The notes beneath the pieces are model-generated. The model made no database searches. It was not told the DNA's origin and saw only the letters and a list, made by a program, of their open reading frames with translations. From contig JAJOZX010000198.1 of assembly GCA_023014485.1 (NCBI GenBank), positions 919,001 through 983,000 of the forward strand: DNA of 64,000 bases, given 5' to 3'. Below are positions 1 to 10,711 of the stretch, piece by piece. Positions within the stretch are counted from its first letter, which is position 1; each line of letters opens with the position of its first letter. This stretch comes from Bathynomus jamesi. Lineage: Eukaryota; Arthropoda; Malacostraca; Isopoda; Cirolanidae. Made by a program: the position numbers and the translations under genes.

Positions 1-185
1 GTAATTTTTTTTATACATTTTACAACTTTTACGTTTCTAGGCGAATTTTTTTCCGAAACTGTGCACGTATTTTATTATATGAACATATTTAATCGTTTCT
101 TGCGTAGATTTAATTTTATTATTATTTGGAATATCTGTCTAAACTAAAGTTATCAACACAAAATTTATATTGCTTTGCTTTTATA

Positions 186-554
186 CAGGGTGTCCACAAT
201 GTCTTGTCACCCAGGTAAAATACTAACTGATTTTCGTTTTTCTTTCAGACCCATTTGAAATGTGTTATAGCAGCAACTATGCGATTGAACAACGCATATT
301 GGCTGGTACCTGGATTCATGAGCGACTGGTGCAGCAACTCCAAAAAGGAGCTGCACGATTGAATCGGTCCTGGAAGTCTGTACGAATATTTTCAATGGTT
401 TTGCCATTACGTGGTCGCTCATGGACCCAGGTACTAGCCAATATGCTTTGTTCAATCGTATGGTTACTGCTATCACACATTTCAAATGAGTCTGAAAGAA
501 AAACGAAAATCAGTTAGTATTTTACTGGGGTGACAAGACATTGTGGACACCCTG
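186..554. mobile_element. Foldback MITE with mariner-type ends
   Basis: The element begins CAGGGTGTCCACAATG and ends with the reverse complement, with TA on each side, as in Tc1/mariner insertions. Almost the whole length folds back: the left arm (186 to about 275 and beyond) pairs with the right arm (about 468-554), and the inner halves around TTGGCTGGTACCTGG also pair. Open frames on both strands are consequences of this symmetry and are not separate genes. It is probably a non-autonomous derivative made of two head-to-head 5' ends. Confidence 0.75.
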
Positions 555-599
555 TACAGTAAAAAGTTTTTGTGACTCAGCAGACGAACAACGTAGTTA

Positions 600-800
600 A
601 ATCTCCTCATATACTATATACTTTCCATTACGGAAGCGGATGGGCACGAACTCTTGAGAGAGTCATATGGGCTCGAGCATTCTAGCATTATAGCAGAGTA
701 GGCAGGCGGCTCAAATCCAGTCGCGGTGGAGGTGAGAGTCGAACCCAGTCCTTCTCAGCCTGAGTCCAGTCCTTTACCTAATGCTTCGCACATTAATTTG
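600..800 (-). repeat. Possible tRNA-derived SINE head
   Basis: On the minus strand the segment holds GGGTTCGACTCTC, close to a pol III B box. A weak A-box-like string (TTAGGTAAAGGACTGG) lies about 40 bases upstream. The spacing fits a tRNA-like head, but no cloverleaf can be drawn with confidence and there is no obvious tail. A B-box match by chance is possible. Confidence 0.25.
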
Positions 801-2814
801 AGATGAGCGTGTAATAGGTGAAGATGGGTTTTATATATATATGTAATAATGACTTACTGATACTATGCTGCACAGTGCCTTCCATTACTCTAATTGCACT
901 TGCTTTATTCTATTCATTACATTCTATTTCATTTCTATACTTGACATACTACGATCTAGATCTAAAGGTATCTAAACATTTCGCTAAACATGAATTTCTC
1001 CCAACTTTCTAGTGATTTCAAATGATTAATTTCCAAATATTTCACTAATTAGTTTATTATCACTTTCAATCTACGGTACTATGAATTATTTTAAACTCTT
1101 AATAATAATAAATATACATCCTAAAGTAATAGAGTATGTGGTCAAAATATGAGCAGTAATATTAAAAAGATACAAACAATACAATTAAACTTGGTTAACG
1201 AATCAGGGAGAGAAAGTGGTTTTCGGAAGTGGAGCCTCGATCAACCCTCATCTGAAAAGAAGCGAAATTGGCTGTACACTATAACCTCCTTATAATGCAT
1301 ATATATACCAACCCGCACTTATAAAGAAAATACAAGACAAACAGAAATTATGAAGTAACAGAGAGAAACCTATTTTTAAACCTATTTTTAGCTCTAAATT
1401 TAAACGTATGTTCTAGAAACTTTCTATATTTGAATGTTTACGTACCATTTCGGGAGTACAAAGTTGCTGCAGATTTCATTAGAATGAGAGGAGCCATTTA
1501 ATTTAGTTTGTATTAACAAATAAAAGTGACTTAAATGTAATAATTCTTTGTTATCTCATTTTTTCAATCGTCTGAAAGTGTAGAAATAACACTTCCTCTA
1601 TATAATTCTGCTGGATCTCTCTCTCTCTCTATCTCTCTCTCTCTCTTTCTTTCTTTCTTTTTCGTGCTTTTTCCTTCGTCTCTCAGGTCTTATATATGAA
1701 TACATGAGAAAATGAAAACCAAAAACTTTTCTTATTTCACTGACTTGTATCCTACTATTTTCTCGGATGAAAAAACTTTTTGGAACTTGCTGTTCATTTT
1801 TTCCCATTGAGAATCGCGCTTTCTTTTCATATTTCAGTTTTATTTACATTTTAAAAACTTAAAATCTTGACCAATCTGAATTCATGAAAGAGATCACTAC
1901 CAGTACTTTCTTACCAAGATCATATCATGTACTTGTCAGAATTAAATTACGAAGAAGGTTCCCTACAGTCAAAAGTTCATTGTCCTGAGTAAAAAAAAAA
2001 AAAAAAACGCTAAAATGCTAAAATTCTAAAAAGTGTGTAACGACTATACAAAAGTTTCGTCATATGCAATAAAGAGTTTCTCAAGTCTGCTGTTATGAGA
2101 AAGATGTTAATTTCAGAAGGGATATTTGGCAAATCTGCGATATTGTTTTTCATTGTCACGTCCCAAATTAAAATTTCCGTTATAAACCTTCGTGGAAAAG
2201 GTGTTATTATTTGCATACGCGGCAGAAAATTGTTCAGTAATTTACCTTTATTGCTTTTATCTTTTTGCATTACATGTATATAGAGTGTGAATCAAAAGTT
2301 TGGCGCCATGCGGAATACTTACTTATTCAATAATATTCAAAGTGCAAGCCGTGAACTCGTTTACATATGCCGTTTATTTTATATAAACTACTGCGGTTAT
2401 TGCATAATATTCTAGTTGAGACATTGACGCACACTCAAACTGTCCGCTGTGTGTACTTTAGAAATGAGATTAAAAATCGTACTCTGAATGTAAATTACTG
2501 TATTTAAAGAGTACAATAGGTAGACCAAATGAAGGTTGAGAGCAAAGTGAACATTTTTCTTTAATCTCCCAAAGTGTACTTTCTGTATTTAGGAGTCTAC
2601 AGTATGTAAACGGCTTCACGTCCTACAGTTCGAACATATAAAGAATTAATATTCAACGGTCTGAGGATTATTTGATTTTTACTATTTGTTTTGAACCAAC
2701 CTTAAGTAAACTATTTTAAAATATCGTATACGCTAGACTAATAAAATTCTTAGCCAAATATGATATACTGTAATATCCTATCAAAAACGCAATTTGGATA
2801 GTCACATCACAGAA
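801..2814. other. AT-rich intergenic DNA without a recognisable gene
   Basis: Only short chance reading frames are present. It contains a (TC)n tract around 1615-1660 grading into TTTC repeats, and an A-run at about 1990-2006. I see no RNA gene or element boundary here. Confidence 0.5.
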
Positions 2815-3420
2815 GAGGCTATCAACATGCTATTAAAAAATATTTATAAAAACAAACTATAAAAAAACCCACAGTCTTAGTTCTCCTTAACCTGTCGAAA
2901 ACCTTTTATACGTTCTCACATGATTTATTACAATATAAATTAAACACATGTGGCATAAGAAGAAATATGCTAACTTGGTTTAAGTCATATCTCTCTCGTC
3001 GTCACCAGTATGTTAAAGTAAAACACATTTCATCAGAATATGCTGTATTAGAAAGTGATGTTCCACCAGGATCTATCCTTGGGCCCTTATTTTTCTTAAT
3101 ATATGTACATGATTTTTATCGATCAATAACATTAACTGTATTCAATATGCAGACGATACAGCTCTTATTTCTACACACCACAAATCAACTCCGTAATGAA
3201 CGAAGTGAACACGCAATTAGATCATGTCTATAAATGGATGTGTGCAAACAAGCTTTTATTGAACTTGACAAAATCATCATATAGCTATGATTGTGACAAA
3301 AACTTTTAATCGCACTCACTCCATTAATAATTGGAAACACTCCTCTTGCAAAAGTAAATGAGGTTAAGTTTTGACATCAAGTTAAATAAAAAATTAAATT
3401 TCAAGAGCCACATACAATGT
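2815..3420 (+). pseudogene. Non-LTR retrotransposon reverse transcriptase, upstream half (target of the Polinton)
   Basis: Reverse transcriptase of a CR1/Jockey/L2-like LINE, degraded. Visible blocks in order: LNLSKTFYTFSHDLL (motif A; one catalytic Asp position now reads as a different residue), GIRRNMLTWFKSYLSRR, then SDVPPGSILGPLFFLIY (the PQG-SxLGPLLF block), then LNKKLNFKSHIQ before the thumb. The frame is shifted or stopped several times between about 3130 and 3370, including over the expected YADD region. The 5' part of the element is not recognisable. The sequence breaks off exactly where the Polinton begins and resumes at 21405 in the same orientation. Confidence 0.8.
3416..3420. repeat. 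Left target-site duplication of the Polinton (AATGT)
   Basis: AATGT directly precedes the AGTAGTATAGCC terminus and is repeated directly after the other terminus at 21405-21409. Polintons are usually reported with 6-bp duplications; here only five bases match. Confidence 0.8.
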
Positions 3421-3636
3421 AGTAGTATAGCCGCAAAAGGGGAGAGTGCAAGAATGTTGCAGGCTATTATGTAATGTTGCAAAGGGGGTGGGGGGTGTTG
3501 CAAAGGGGGGGGGGAAACTTGGAGGCGGCGTTATCCCCCAAGAGAAAGAAGGAGGAGAGAAAGGAGGAGGAGAGGTGTTCACCTGGCAGGAGCCAAGTGC
3601 ACATTAAGACTTCAGCCGAGTAGGCGTTGTTTTATA

Positions 3637-3950
3637 GGCTCCTAATCAGCCAGTTGGCGTAAATGGCTTGAGTTGCCAGATACCGCGATACCATTGTATA
3701 CATTATTATAGACTCCTAATCAGCCAGTTGGCTGTAAATGGCTTGAGTTGCCAGATACCTCTTTTTAGCAGTATTATTTCATACATTATTATTGACGCCT
3801 AATCAGCCAGTTGGCTGTAAATGGCTTGAGTTGCCAGATACCACTTTTTAGCAGTATTATTGTATACATTATTATATACGCCTAATCAGCCAGTTGGCTG
3901 TAAATGGCTTGAGTTGCCAGATACCACTTTTACCCATTATTATGGTGAGT
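3637..3950 (+). repeat. Tandem array of an ~84-bp unit in the left terminal repeat
   Basis: Four consecutive copies. Each contains CCTAATCAGCCAGTTGG, then a GGCTTGAGTTGCCAGATACC string, then an AT-rich filler ending in TACATTATTATA. The last three copies are closest to each other. The GTTGCCAGATACC string is the same one seen at the tips of the duplicated right-arm blocks, so the array appears to be amplified terminal sequence. Confidence 0.8.
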
Positions 3951-4424
3951 TGTCTCCAATTAAAAGATTTCGTTCCATCAGATACCATTGTATACATTAT
4001 TATATTTCTTAAAAGAATACCGGTAGTAGAAGGCATAACAATTAAGTAAAACAACATTGCATCATTCTGTTTATTATAAATATATAGAAAATAAATATAC
4101 ATTTCAATTGAGGAATATGCATATAACAGTACAGGAAATATATACACACAATTATGGATATATATAAAATAAAATATACATTTCAAATAAATATACACTT
4201 CAATAGAAATATGTACATAAGAGTACAGGAGAAATATCACGCAAATATATATATATATAAACACAAATCAATAGAAATATGCGTATAATCAGTACAGGAG
4301 AAATGTCAAGCAAAATATAAATACAATTCACTTTTTTTTCAAAATACTAAACTCGGTCTTAATCGAGTTTACAATTACATCATTATTGCTCTGCATTACG
4401 CAGTATATGCGGCTTAATAATATT

Positions 4425-4670
4425 TCACCGCTTAAAATAGGGAAACCTGTATTCGATATGAAGGGCTTTCATATCGTTCAGTACTATTTTTGTTCCCACT
4501 TTACAACCGGTTGATAAGTCATCTTTAAACACGTCTAGAATACAATCAAAAGCACGCACAAAGAGTTCATCGTTAGCTACATTATTAAATACAAGTTTAT
4601 AAACACGCTTTTCCAATCGAGGGTTTATTTCTACCGACTCGAGCTTTTCAATCGTGAACTCACTCAACAT
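4425..4670 (-). CDS. Small Polinton accessory protein, unknown function (81 aa)
   Basis: The frame starts at ATG (MLSEFTIEKLE) and ends FPYFKR. It overlaps the end of the upstream gene by 11 bases, so both probably come from the same transcript. The sequence is mixed alpha/beta in character, with no signal peptide, membrane helix or motif I recognise. It lies wholly inside the terminal inverted repeat; the right-arm copy (from 18081) is closed by a CGA-to-TGA change after 17 codons and differs at the 3' end. Preservation of the left frame against a mutated right copy favours a real gene. Confidence 0.55.
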   Translation of the reverse strand: MLSEFTIEKLESVEINPRLEKRVYKLVFNNVANDELFVRAFDCILDVFKDDLSTGCKVGTKIVLNDMKALHIEYRFPYFKR

Positions 4671-5373
4671 AGCGGCAATTGAAATAATCTTCTAAATCGT
4701 TACGACAACTGCGCGTTATATAAAGAAATAGTTCTTCAGGGTGAACGGTGTAGGTGAGCTCAGCCTTGTACCGATCAATTGCTTTGTACCAAAGTTCATG
4801 GTATTTCAAAGAGTCTAAACTTTTTAAATAAACGTCCAGCTCTAGACCATTCTCACCAGCCCTACACTCGGTAAACCCATCGAGCAGAGCGGTGTATGCG
4901 TATTCAAGTACTGTATCAAAATAAAGCATGTCCGTAACACGCGCGTCTAATATAGGTTTCAGTTTACGGAATCCGACGATTTCAAACATTCTGTCGAGGA
5001 TGAAACGGTTTCGCGTAGGAATAAGAGCATTATTATCAGAAGCATTCTTCCACATCAGCCGTATATCAATGCACGGCCGATCGTTATTTATACACAACGT
5101 ACATACAACGGCGTATGAGGGTGCGTCACTAATCTGCTCTCTTCTTGTACCTACGTTAGCAGGTATTTTATAACGATCTTCACTCCACTTCTCAACTATC
5201 ACAAAGATTCTATTCATCTCCTCGATACTTAAATAAACCCGTTTGTTTGTCGGTCTACATTCCGTTTCCAGTACATAGCTAATGGTACCGGAATTACGCC
5301 TGAACACGCGCAACGATTTCGTCACGGACACATCGTACGAGGCGTTGAGAATGCTGCTCAAAGGAAGTTCCAT
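4660..5373 (-). CDS. Polinton accessory protein, unknown function (about 237 aa)
   Basis: The frame is open further upstream (to 5406) but only from a TTG; the first ATG gives MELPLSSILNASYDVS, which I take as the start. An N-terminal stretch reading YVLETE...NKRVYLSIEEMNRI loosely recalls the beta-hairpin/helix of PC4-like single-strand DNA-binding proteins; this is only a resemblance. The C-terminal third (WYKAIDRYKAELTYTV... to NCRYVE) lies inside the terminal inverted repeat and recurs at 17955-18091. It sits between polymerase-side genes and the left end and is intact, unlike most genes of this element. Confidence 0.6.
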   Translation of the reverse strand: MELPLSSILNASYDVSVTKSLRVFRRNSGTISYVLETECRPTNKRVYLSIEEMNRIFVIVEKWSEDRYKIPANVGTRREQISDAPSYAVVCTLCINNDRPCIDIRLMWKNASDNNALIPTRNRFILDRMFEIVGFRKLKPILDARVTDMLYFDTVLEYAYTALLDGFTECRAGENGLELDVYLKSLDSLKYHELWYKAIDRYKAELTYTVHPEELFLYITRSCRNDLEDYFNCRYVE

Positions 5374-5590
5374 CGTATTCGAGGAGCGCACGTCCACTCG
5401 GCTCAAGCTCTGAGATAACTATGAGCCGTGTGAGGCACGCAGGTAGGCAGGAATGGTTCGACGGGCGGCTGACTCGATGATACGTGAATGGGCTTGTTCG
5501 CGAGTCGAATTGTTGTACCGGTACAAGAATATCACTACCAGCCTACGCACCAGACAGTTTGGATAAGAACTAGGAACATTTTATGTTTTA

Positions 5591-6181
5591 CTAAACATCT
5601 CCACACTCCGGCGCACTATTTGAGAGGAACATATGTTCATATTTTTCCTTTCTGCCCATCAAACGATACTCGTCTCTAAACTCTGTTAAAAATTCACGCA
5701 GGGCACTAGCCACAACCTCACTACGAACCTCATCATGATATACGTTAATATAGTGATAAAAATACTTAAGATTGTCCATGATCACGAGATTCACATTTTC
5801 AGTCGTAGGGTATGAGTAATCGACATGGTGTAGCATGACGTAATACCGCTTGTCACACCACCCATCAGCAAGACTCATTATCCATACCTGCTGCTTCTCT
5901 TCTGCACGCGTTGTTTCTTTTACTTCACGGTGTATGTGAGACTTTATAAAGTTTAGCTCTGCAGTATACTTCAGCACATCGTCTGTGCAACGAAAGCCTT
6001 CAACGGTCTCACCAGAACAGCCGTAGAGTATTTGTACATCTTGGAACTTCGCACAATCCAATGTGTTTTTAAAAGAAGCATAGGAGGGATGAATAGGAAG
6101 TTTTTCGGTATCCACCACATCCTGGCACTTTACTGAATACCATTTCGTAAACGTTGTACAAGCAATATTAAAGGTAGCCAT
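5591..6181 (-). CDS. Polinton accessory protein, unknown function (about 196 aa)
   Basis: The start is taken at the ATG giving MATFNIACTTF, which has A at -3 and G at +4; an upstream in-frame start at 6208 has a weaker context and lies in a duplicated 17-base string. The protein has scattered Cys and Trp residues, a WYSVKCQDVV segment, a central Arg/Glu-rich region and a C-terminal amphipathic helix ending near YRLMGRKEKYEHMFL. No known domain was recognised. It follows the polymerase gene on the same strand and the frame is intact. Confidence 0.6.
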   Translation of the reverse strand: MATFNIACTTFTKWYSVKCQDVVDTEKLPIHPSYASFKNTLDCAKFQDVQILYGCSGETVEGFRCTDDVLKYTAELNFIKSHIHREVKETTRAEEKQQVWIMSLADGWCDKRYYVMLHHVDYSYPTTENVNLVIMDNLKYFYHYINVYHDEVRSEVVASALREFLTEFRDEYRLMGRKEKYEHMFLSNSAPECGDV

Positions 6182-6438
6182 TTGAATACACGTCTGATCT
6201 GAATACACGTCTGATCTCTCGGGCTTACTGCGGTTGACTGACCACGCAGGGATTCCCAGATAGTAGCATGACTCACGGTCTTACAGTGGGCGGAGCTTAG
6301 AACTTTCACCTACACACACACACACACACACACACAAAGGAGAAAGTGAAACGCTATTTGAAACATGATTTATTTAATAAACGAGATATTCAAGTTATAT
6401 ATATTTACAAATACGATTTAATAAACGAGATATTCAAG

Positions 6439-6473
<35 letters not shown>

Positions 6474-6518
6474 TTACAAATAGATACGATTATATACAAG
6501 ACGTGTGAGTTAGAAGCA
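6182..6518. other. Intergenic region with (CA)n, (TA)n and a GC-box-like motif
   Basis: GGGCGGAGCTTAG at 6288-6300 matches GGGCGGAGCTTGG, which lies on the other strand upstream of the spliced gene near 17440; both precede minus-strand genes but in opposite orientations. A (CA)n tract follows at about 6312-6335. A direct repeat (AATAAACGAGATATTCAAG, at about 6375 and 6421) brackets (TA)n at 6441-6469. AATAAA strings on both strands could serve polyadenylation of the polymerase transcript. Confidence 0.45.
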
Positions 6519-9500
6519 TCATTGGCATCCAAAGGGTACGGTATCATAGGTACCAGGTAACTGGTAACGTTTCCTATAGGTGTTACGGCACACCATCGTA
6601 CCCCTAAGTTCCTTCACGCCCCCCAGCTTCTGCGCCCGAAAATTGTGGGTGCCTACAATTAGTTGGGGAGGTTGTTCATCCAAACATACTAGATCCTTCA
6701 ACGACTCAAAGTTAACAACCTCCCGATTCGCATGGTTGAGCGTAATACCCTTTGCCTTCACGATATATTTCATTTCCTCCCCCACCCTGACCCGTACCCC
6801 ATAAGTCTTAGGTCCTGTTGAGGCAAAAGAGTCGGCGTATGCGTTGTCCCCATACTCATCCTTGATCTCATCAGTGAGCTCGCCGAGGAACTCCCCAATA
6901 GTGGGCATGTATTCACCCTCCCTCTCTGTGAATATCACGCTATCTGTATCGGCATACAATACTCTCCGCCCAAGAGAATGCAATAGACCCCAAAGTTTTA
7001 TACGGGCGTAGGCTGTTGTGAAGCTGGCCACAGGTATGTTTGTAACCCTTGAGGTATCTGTGGCAAATTCAGTGTTGTTGTACTTTATTACGTAAGTATT
7101 ACCTACATTTACGATCTCCATGACCTCTTTATCGGGGGCATTGGCATAATCCCAGACATCGCTATAACTTTGTGCCAAATGAATGCTCCCTCTGCCGGTA
7201 TTCTGCGCAAATTTTCCCCATAAACTGTTTAGACACAACTTTGCACTAAAGCGCTTGCCAGGATTCTTTACAATTTGGACACGATCAAGTTGTATACCTT
7301 CGCGGTCGCGGTAACGTTGAATATAGGCAGACTTTTCATCTTCGGTATCAACTCCTCGCGGATAACCTGATGCCTCAACCTTATCCTTCAAAAAGGTGTT
7401 TATATATGGTGTGAAAAGGTTGGGTAGCTTCTGAAACCTCCACACCTCATGTATCTTCAGTATTCTATAACCATGGCGCACGGCTAGTGGGGTATATGGT
7501 TACATTCGCCGTTATCCTATTCCGCGCACTTCACGCACAGGGGAAACATGAGCTTGTCGTCGATAACGACAGGTAAGATCGGCAGCCATAATTTGCGTGG
7601 GGGGAGTACGTCTACGAAAGAGAGCCCAAAGTAACGATCATTCAAATTTTTGGAAAATTCATTGATGGATGGTAGGCTAGGTCCCACCAGTTTCTCAGGA
7701 GCGCCCACGGGGTACGGATTGCTCTTCATCACGTATGGGTATAAAGAACAGAAATCGTAGTAATGGAGCTTTACGCCCTCCGTAGGTGGGAAGTATAGTC
7801 TGAAAGGATTTGTACGTCCTCCAAACAAGCTATCACCACATTTGAGAGGATCCAATACCATTGAACGCTTGATCGCTTTTATTTCCTCACGGTACACCTC
7901 GTCTGTCTCCATCCGTGCATCATATTCATGCTCCCACAAGACTTTGTGAGTGAACTGTGATCCTATAAGTTGATCGCGGGTGCGGGTCGATGCAAGACAG
8001 TCGGCAGGAGACCTACCGTGGATATCTCCGGTGACTCCGCACTCAGGACGGGGGCATCCATGCCACCAGCAACCGTTAAAGGAGTACACAGTCTTCACAC
8101 CAGTGACACGGTTTTCACTTAACCCATCAACCCAAAAAACACGTCCATTAATCTTAATGGGTACTTCACCCGTGTTGCGGGCGTGCTTTATGTATACACC
8201 TGTCTGTTGCTGTATGTGTATGAGCCAGTAAATAGCCTTGTGCCCGTAACTGCGGGGATTGTTTCGGTGAATAATGGCTAAGGTGTCTTTCGGCATGAAG
8301 TTATTCTTGAACACCGTAAAACATAATGATGCGATGGTGGTTGCGACTTGCAGTGGATCGCATTTGAAACGGGCTATGTACATCCTTCTAAAGGCCTGGA
8401 AACATACTCTAAGCACGCGCACATCATTCAGCAATAACGCTCACATTCATCAGCTATATTATAAGGGTTACTTTCATTAAAACTGTCGTAGTATCGATCA
8501 AAGTCTTCACGTTCATCCATACAGTCAAAATAATGTTTGGGGGGTGGTGGGCCTACGTAGTTTAAAGTCTCGCTGGTGAGGAAAGTGTATGGGAAGTATC
8601 CTTTGGAAACTTCAGCTACTACTCCCATCACCTTGGGTAGCTTTGCTAATTTACAAGGTGTGAATAATAAAGTATCTTTAAATTGTACATTGCCTCTTAT
8701 CTGCATCTGTATTAATTTGTTGCCTCTTTTCAATGGATCACCTGTAAATATCTCAGAGGATTCGTGTTCAAGCAACTCCTTATAAAGGAACTGCGTGTCA
8801 AACTTTGCCCCTTTATGGGCGAGAATATACACCGTCATTTTTTTGAACTTGTCGGCTAACTTGACAATATAGGACACAAATAGTTTCACAGGACTATCGC
8901 TGACATTCGTTTTAAAAACGTTTGTCCGTTTACCACATTTGGGGCACTCGTCACATTCGATATCCATACACTCATCACAGATAGTCTGGCTCACAAGTAA
9001 ATGTGGAATTACCTCTTTGGTTTCAGCGTTCGTATATGTTTCTATATCGTAGTATACAGTTATACAAGGGTTATTTTTAGGCTTAGCATCTTTCATATAA
9101 CATACATGCTTTACTCCATCCGCCTTATATTCCTCCTGGCATGTAGGACAGTGAATTACGTCACACTTGTGCTTAAATTTTCCCCAATTATCCATTGTGT
9201 GAAACATACCACATTCACAGATTCTCATTTTCCTGCACGTGCCAATTGATTTATGGAAATCAAAACAGCTATTATTGAAAAATGTGCGTCTACACACATC
9301 ACAGTCTCTCTTCTCAGCTTCAACTACACGGCTTTCACATTTGGTGCTTTTACACTGCTCACATACCATGTGACATTCTTTACAATGTCTCACTATATCA
9401 TCCGCAAACTCGAGGCACCCCTTACACAAATCATGATGTCTCCCATATTTTCGACTTTTGTCATAACTCGCGTAAAGCCACCTTATATTATGGATGGGGA

Positions 9501-10623
9501 GATACGTTGTCCCTGACAATCCTAAAATAAGTAGGGGCCTTGTACGATCTCTCACACAGCTTTTAAAAACATACACAGTCCTACGACGATCATCCAACCC
9601 AAACACAACTATGCGGACATTCATTTCCTGTTCTACCCTTCTCAGCTCTTCAGGACCCATATTACAGTCAAATTCAAGTTCACAGTCTACAGCTAGTTTA
9701 CGGGCACGCTCCACGACTGTAGGCAACCAAATTTTTTGAGTTCGTGTATTTTGTACAGTAAACATACGTGCTAAGAGTACTGCTATAAAGCCGCAACCAT
9801 GATCGACGTTTATATGCTGTCTATAAATAGCTTGAGAATTGAAGTTAAGAGTATACGGTATGGCACTATGACCCGCAACACGGTATACATGGTCAATATT
9901 TACCGTGAAGTTGTCCATATTGAAGGCTATACTACTTTGGGCGGCTTGCATTATACGCCCTAATATATATTCTACATCTTCAGCCGCCAAACGTCTAAAT
10001 GGCACTATCACCCAATAATCGTCTACATCACCGTCATCTGACCCGAATCCAAAGGACAGACTCGTCCTGACTTCACGCTCGTCACGATTCTGAAGAGCAA
10101 ACTCTATAATATGCTCTACAACCCGGCGTAGTCCGCGCTCAATTCCACTGCTATACATGACTCTAGGGTCGACCCTGACTCTATACCGATTTCTAGTCAA
10201 GGCTGGGGTGGGGGCTGCGGATCGCACCAATTCCAGCGTTATACCATCCTCAACAGAACGGGGGGCGGCGGATGAATTAGTGATATATTAGCGGAAGGTG
10301 CTGCTGATGGGGGCCCTGTTGCGTAGGAGGTTGATGGTTGGGGCTCTATTATTGTAGACTTAACAGAAGGGGGGGGCGGATGAATAAGGGGATATATTAG
10401 GTGCTGCTGGGGGTGTTGTTGCGTAAGAGGTTGAGGGTTGGGGATCTATTACCGCTGCAACAGACGCGTATTTCGGTCGCTTTATACCTGACGTGGGTAT
10501 CTCATACCTCCGCTTTGGACGTGTTACCGGTATCGCTGGTGAGGGTTCAGGGGAGGAGATCACAACTACACTGTCGTCGAGGTCATCCGTAATGATGGGC
10601 TGCTCTACCTCATCGTCATTCAC
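6519..10623 (-). pseudogene. Protein-primed family B DNA polymerase of the Polinton, interrupted
   Basis: Replicates the element. Read from 10623 down: a Ser/Pro-rich tail with a basic RPKRRYEI patch; a region with the DHGCGFIAVLLAR string typical of the OTU-like N-terminal part of these polymerases; a Cys/His zinc-finger region (CKGC, CKEC, CEQC, CDVC, CPTC); Exo I YYDIET (near 9035); Exo II AHKGAKFD (near 8770); Exo III. Then come the CWWHGC block, motif A DFCSLYP (near 7745), motif B KLCLNSLWGK (near 7225) and motif C YADTDS (near 6945). All catalytic motifs are present. Breaks: in-frame stops after the Ser/Pro tail in a tandem duplication (about 10360); a one-base loss at about 8431 within the Exo III YC-x-x-DV motif; a small deletion plus frameshift at about 7482-7520 between the Cys-rich linker and RHGYRILKIHEVW. 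It could be functional only if some breaks are assembly errors. Confidence 0.92.
10245..10452 (-). repeat. Two-copy tandem duplication in the polymerase N-terminal region
   Basis: Two diverged copies of about 100 bp each (about 10245-10349 and 10352-10452). Both contain CCCCAACC-TCAACCTC-TACGCAACA and end near CCGCCCCCC-TTCTGTT. The upstream copy ends in TAA in the polymerase frame and the downstream copy has shifted relative to it. The duplication therefore both lengthens and interrupts the disordered Ser/Pro linker ahead of the polymerase. Confidence 0.7.
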
Positions 10624-10711
10624 GGTTCTGTGGGAGAAGAAATATAAGGATCAGCACTCAAAATTTGTAATATTTTGTAAATGACTCACTTAGGAGTGTG
10701 ACGTGTTAGAA
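10624..10711. promoter_or_regulatory. Divergent intergenic region between polymerase and ATPase genes
   Basis: 88 bases separate the minus-strand polymerase start from the plus-strand ATPase ATG (10712). AT-rich strings AAATATAAGG (near 10647) and TTGTAATATTTTGTAAATG (near 10665) are the only TATA-like candidates. By position this should be the bidirectional promoter of the element. No initiator can be fixed by eye. Confidence 0.4.

Larger units (their letters stand above)
3421..4796 (+). repeat. Left terminal inverted repeat of the Polinton
   Basis: Three blocks match the right arm in inverse orientation. The outer 220 bases (3421-3640) match 21062-21404. The tip-like segment around 3925-3975 matches 18510-18568 and 19360-19416. 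The inner block (about 4350-4796) matches 17955-18400. Between blocks the arms differ: the left has an 84-bp tandem array and an AT-rich stretch at 3985-4340 containing three loose copies of an AATAGAAATATG...AGTACAGGAGAAAT unit. The inner block includes the 3' part of two genes, so those genes exist at both ends. Confidence 0.85.

Noticed and set aside
207..517. Two opposite-strand frames of 85-92 codons near the left edge
   Set aside because: Both arise from the palindromic structure of the foldback at 186-554. A faint mariner HTH resemblance (YAIEQRILAGTW) is not enough to call a gene.
3394..3582. Pro-rich minus-strand frame
   Set aside because: Runs across the LINE/Polinton junction and through G-runs of the terminal repeat; not credible as a gene.
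6580..9739. Several plus-strand frames of 60-90 codons
   Set aside because: They lie antisense to the DNA polymerase gene and show no domain of their own.
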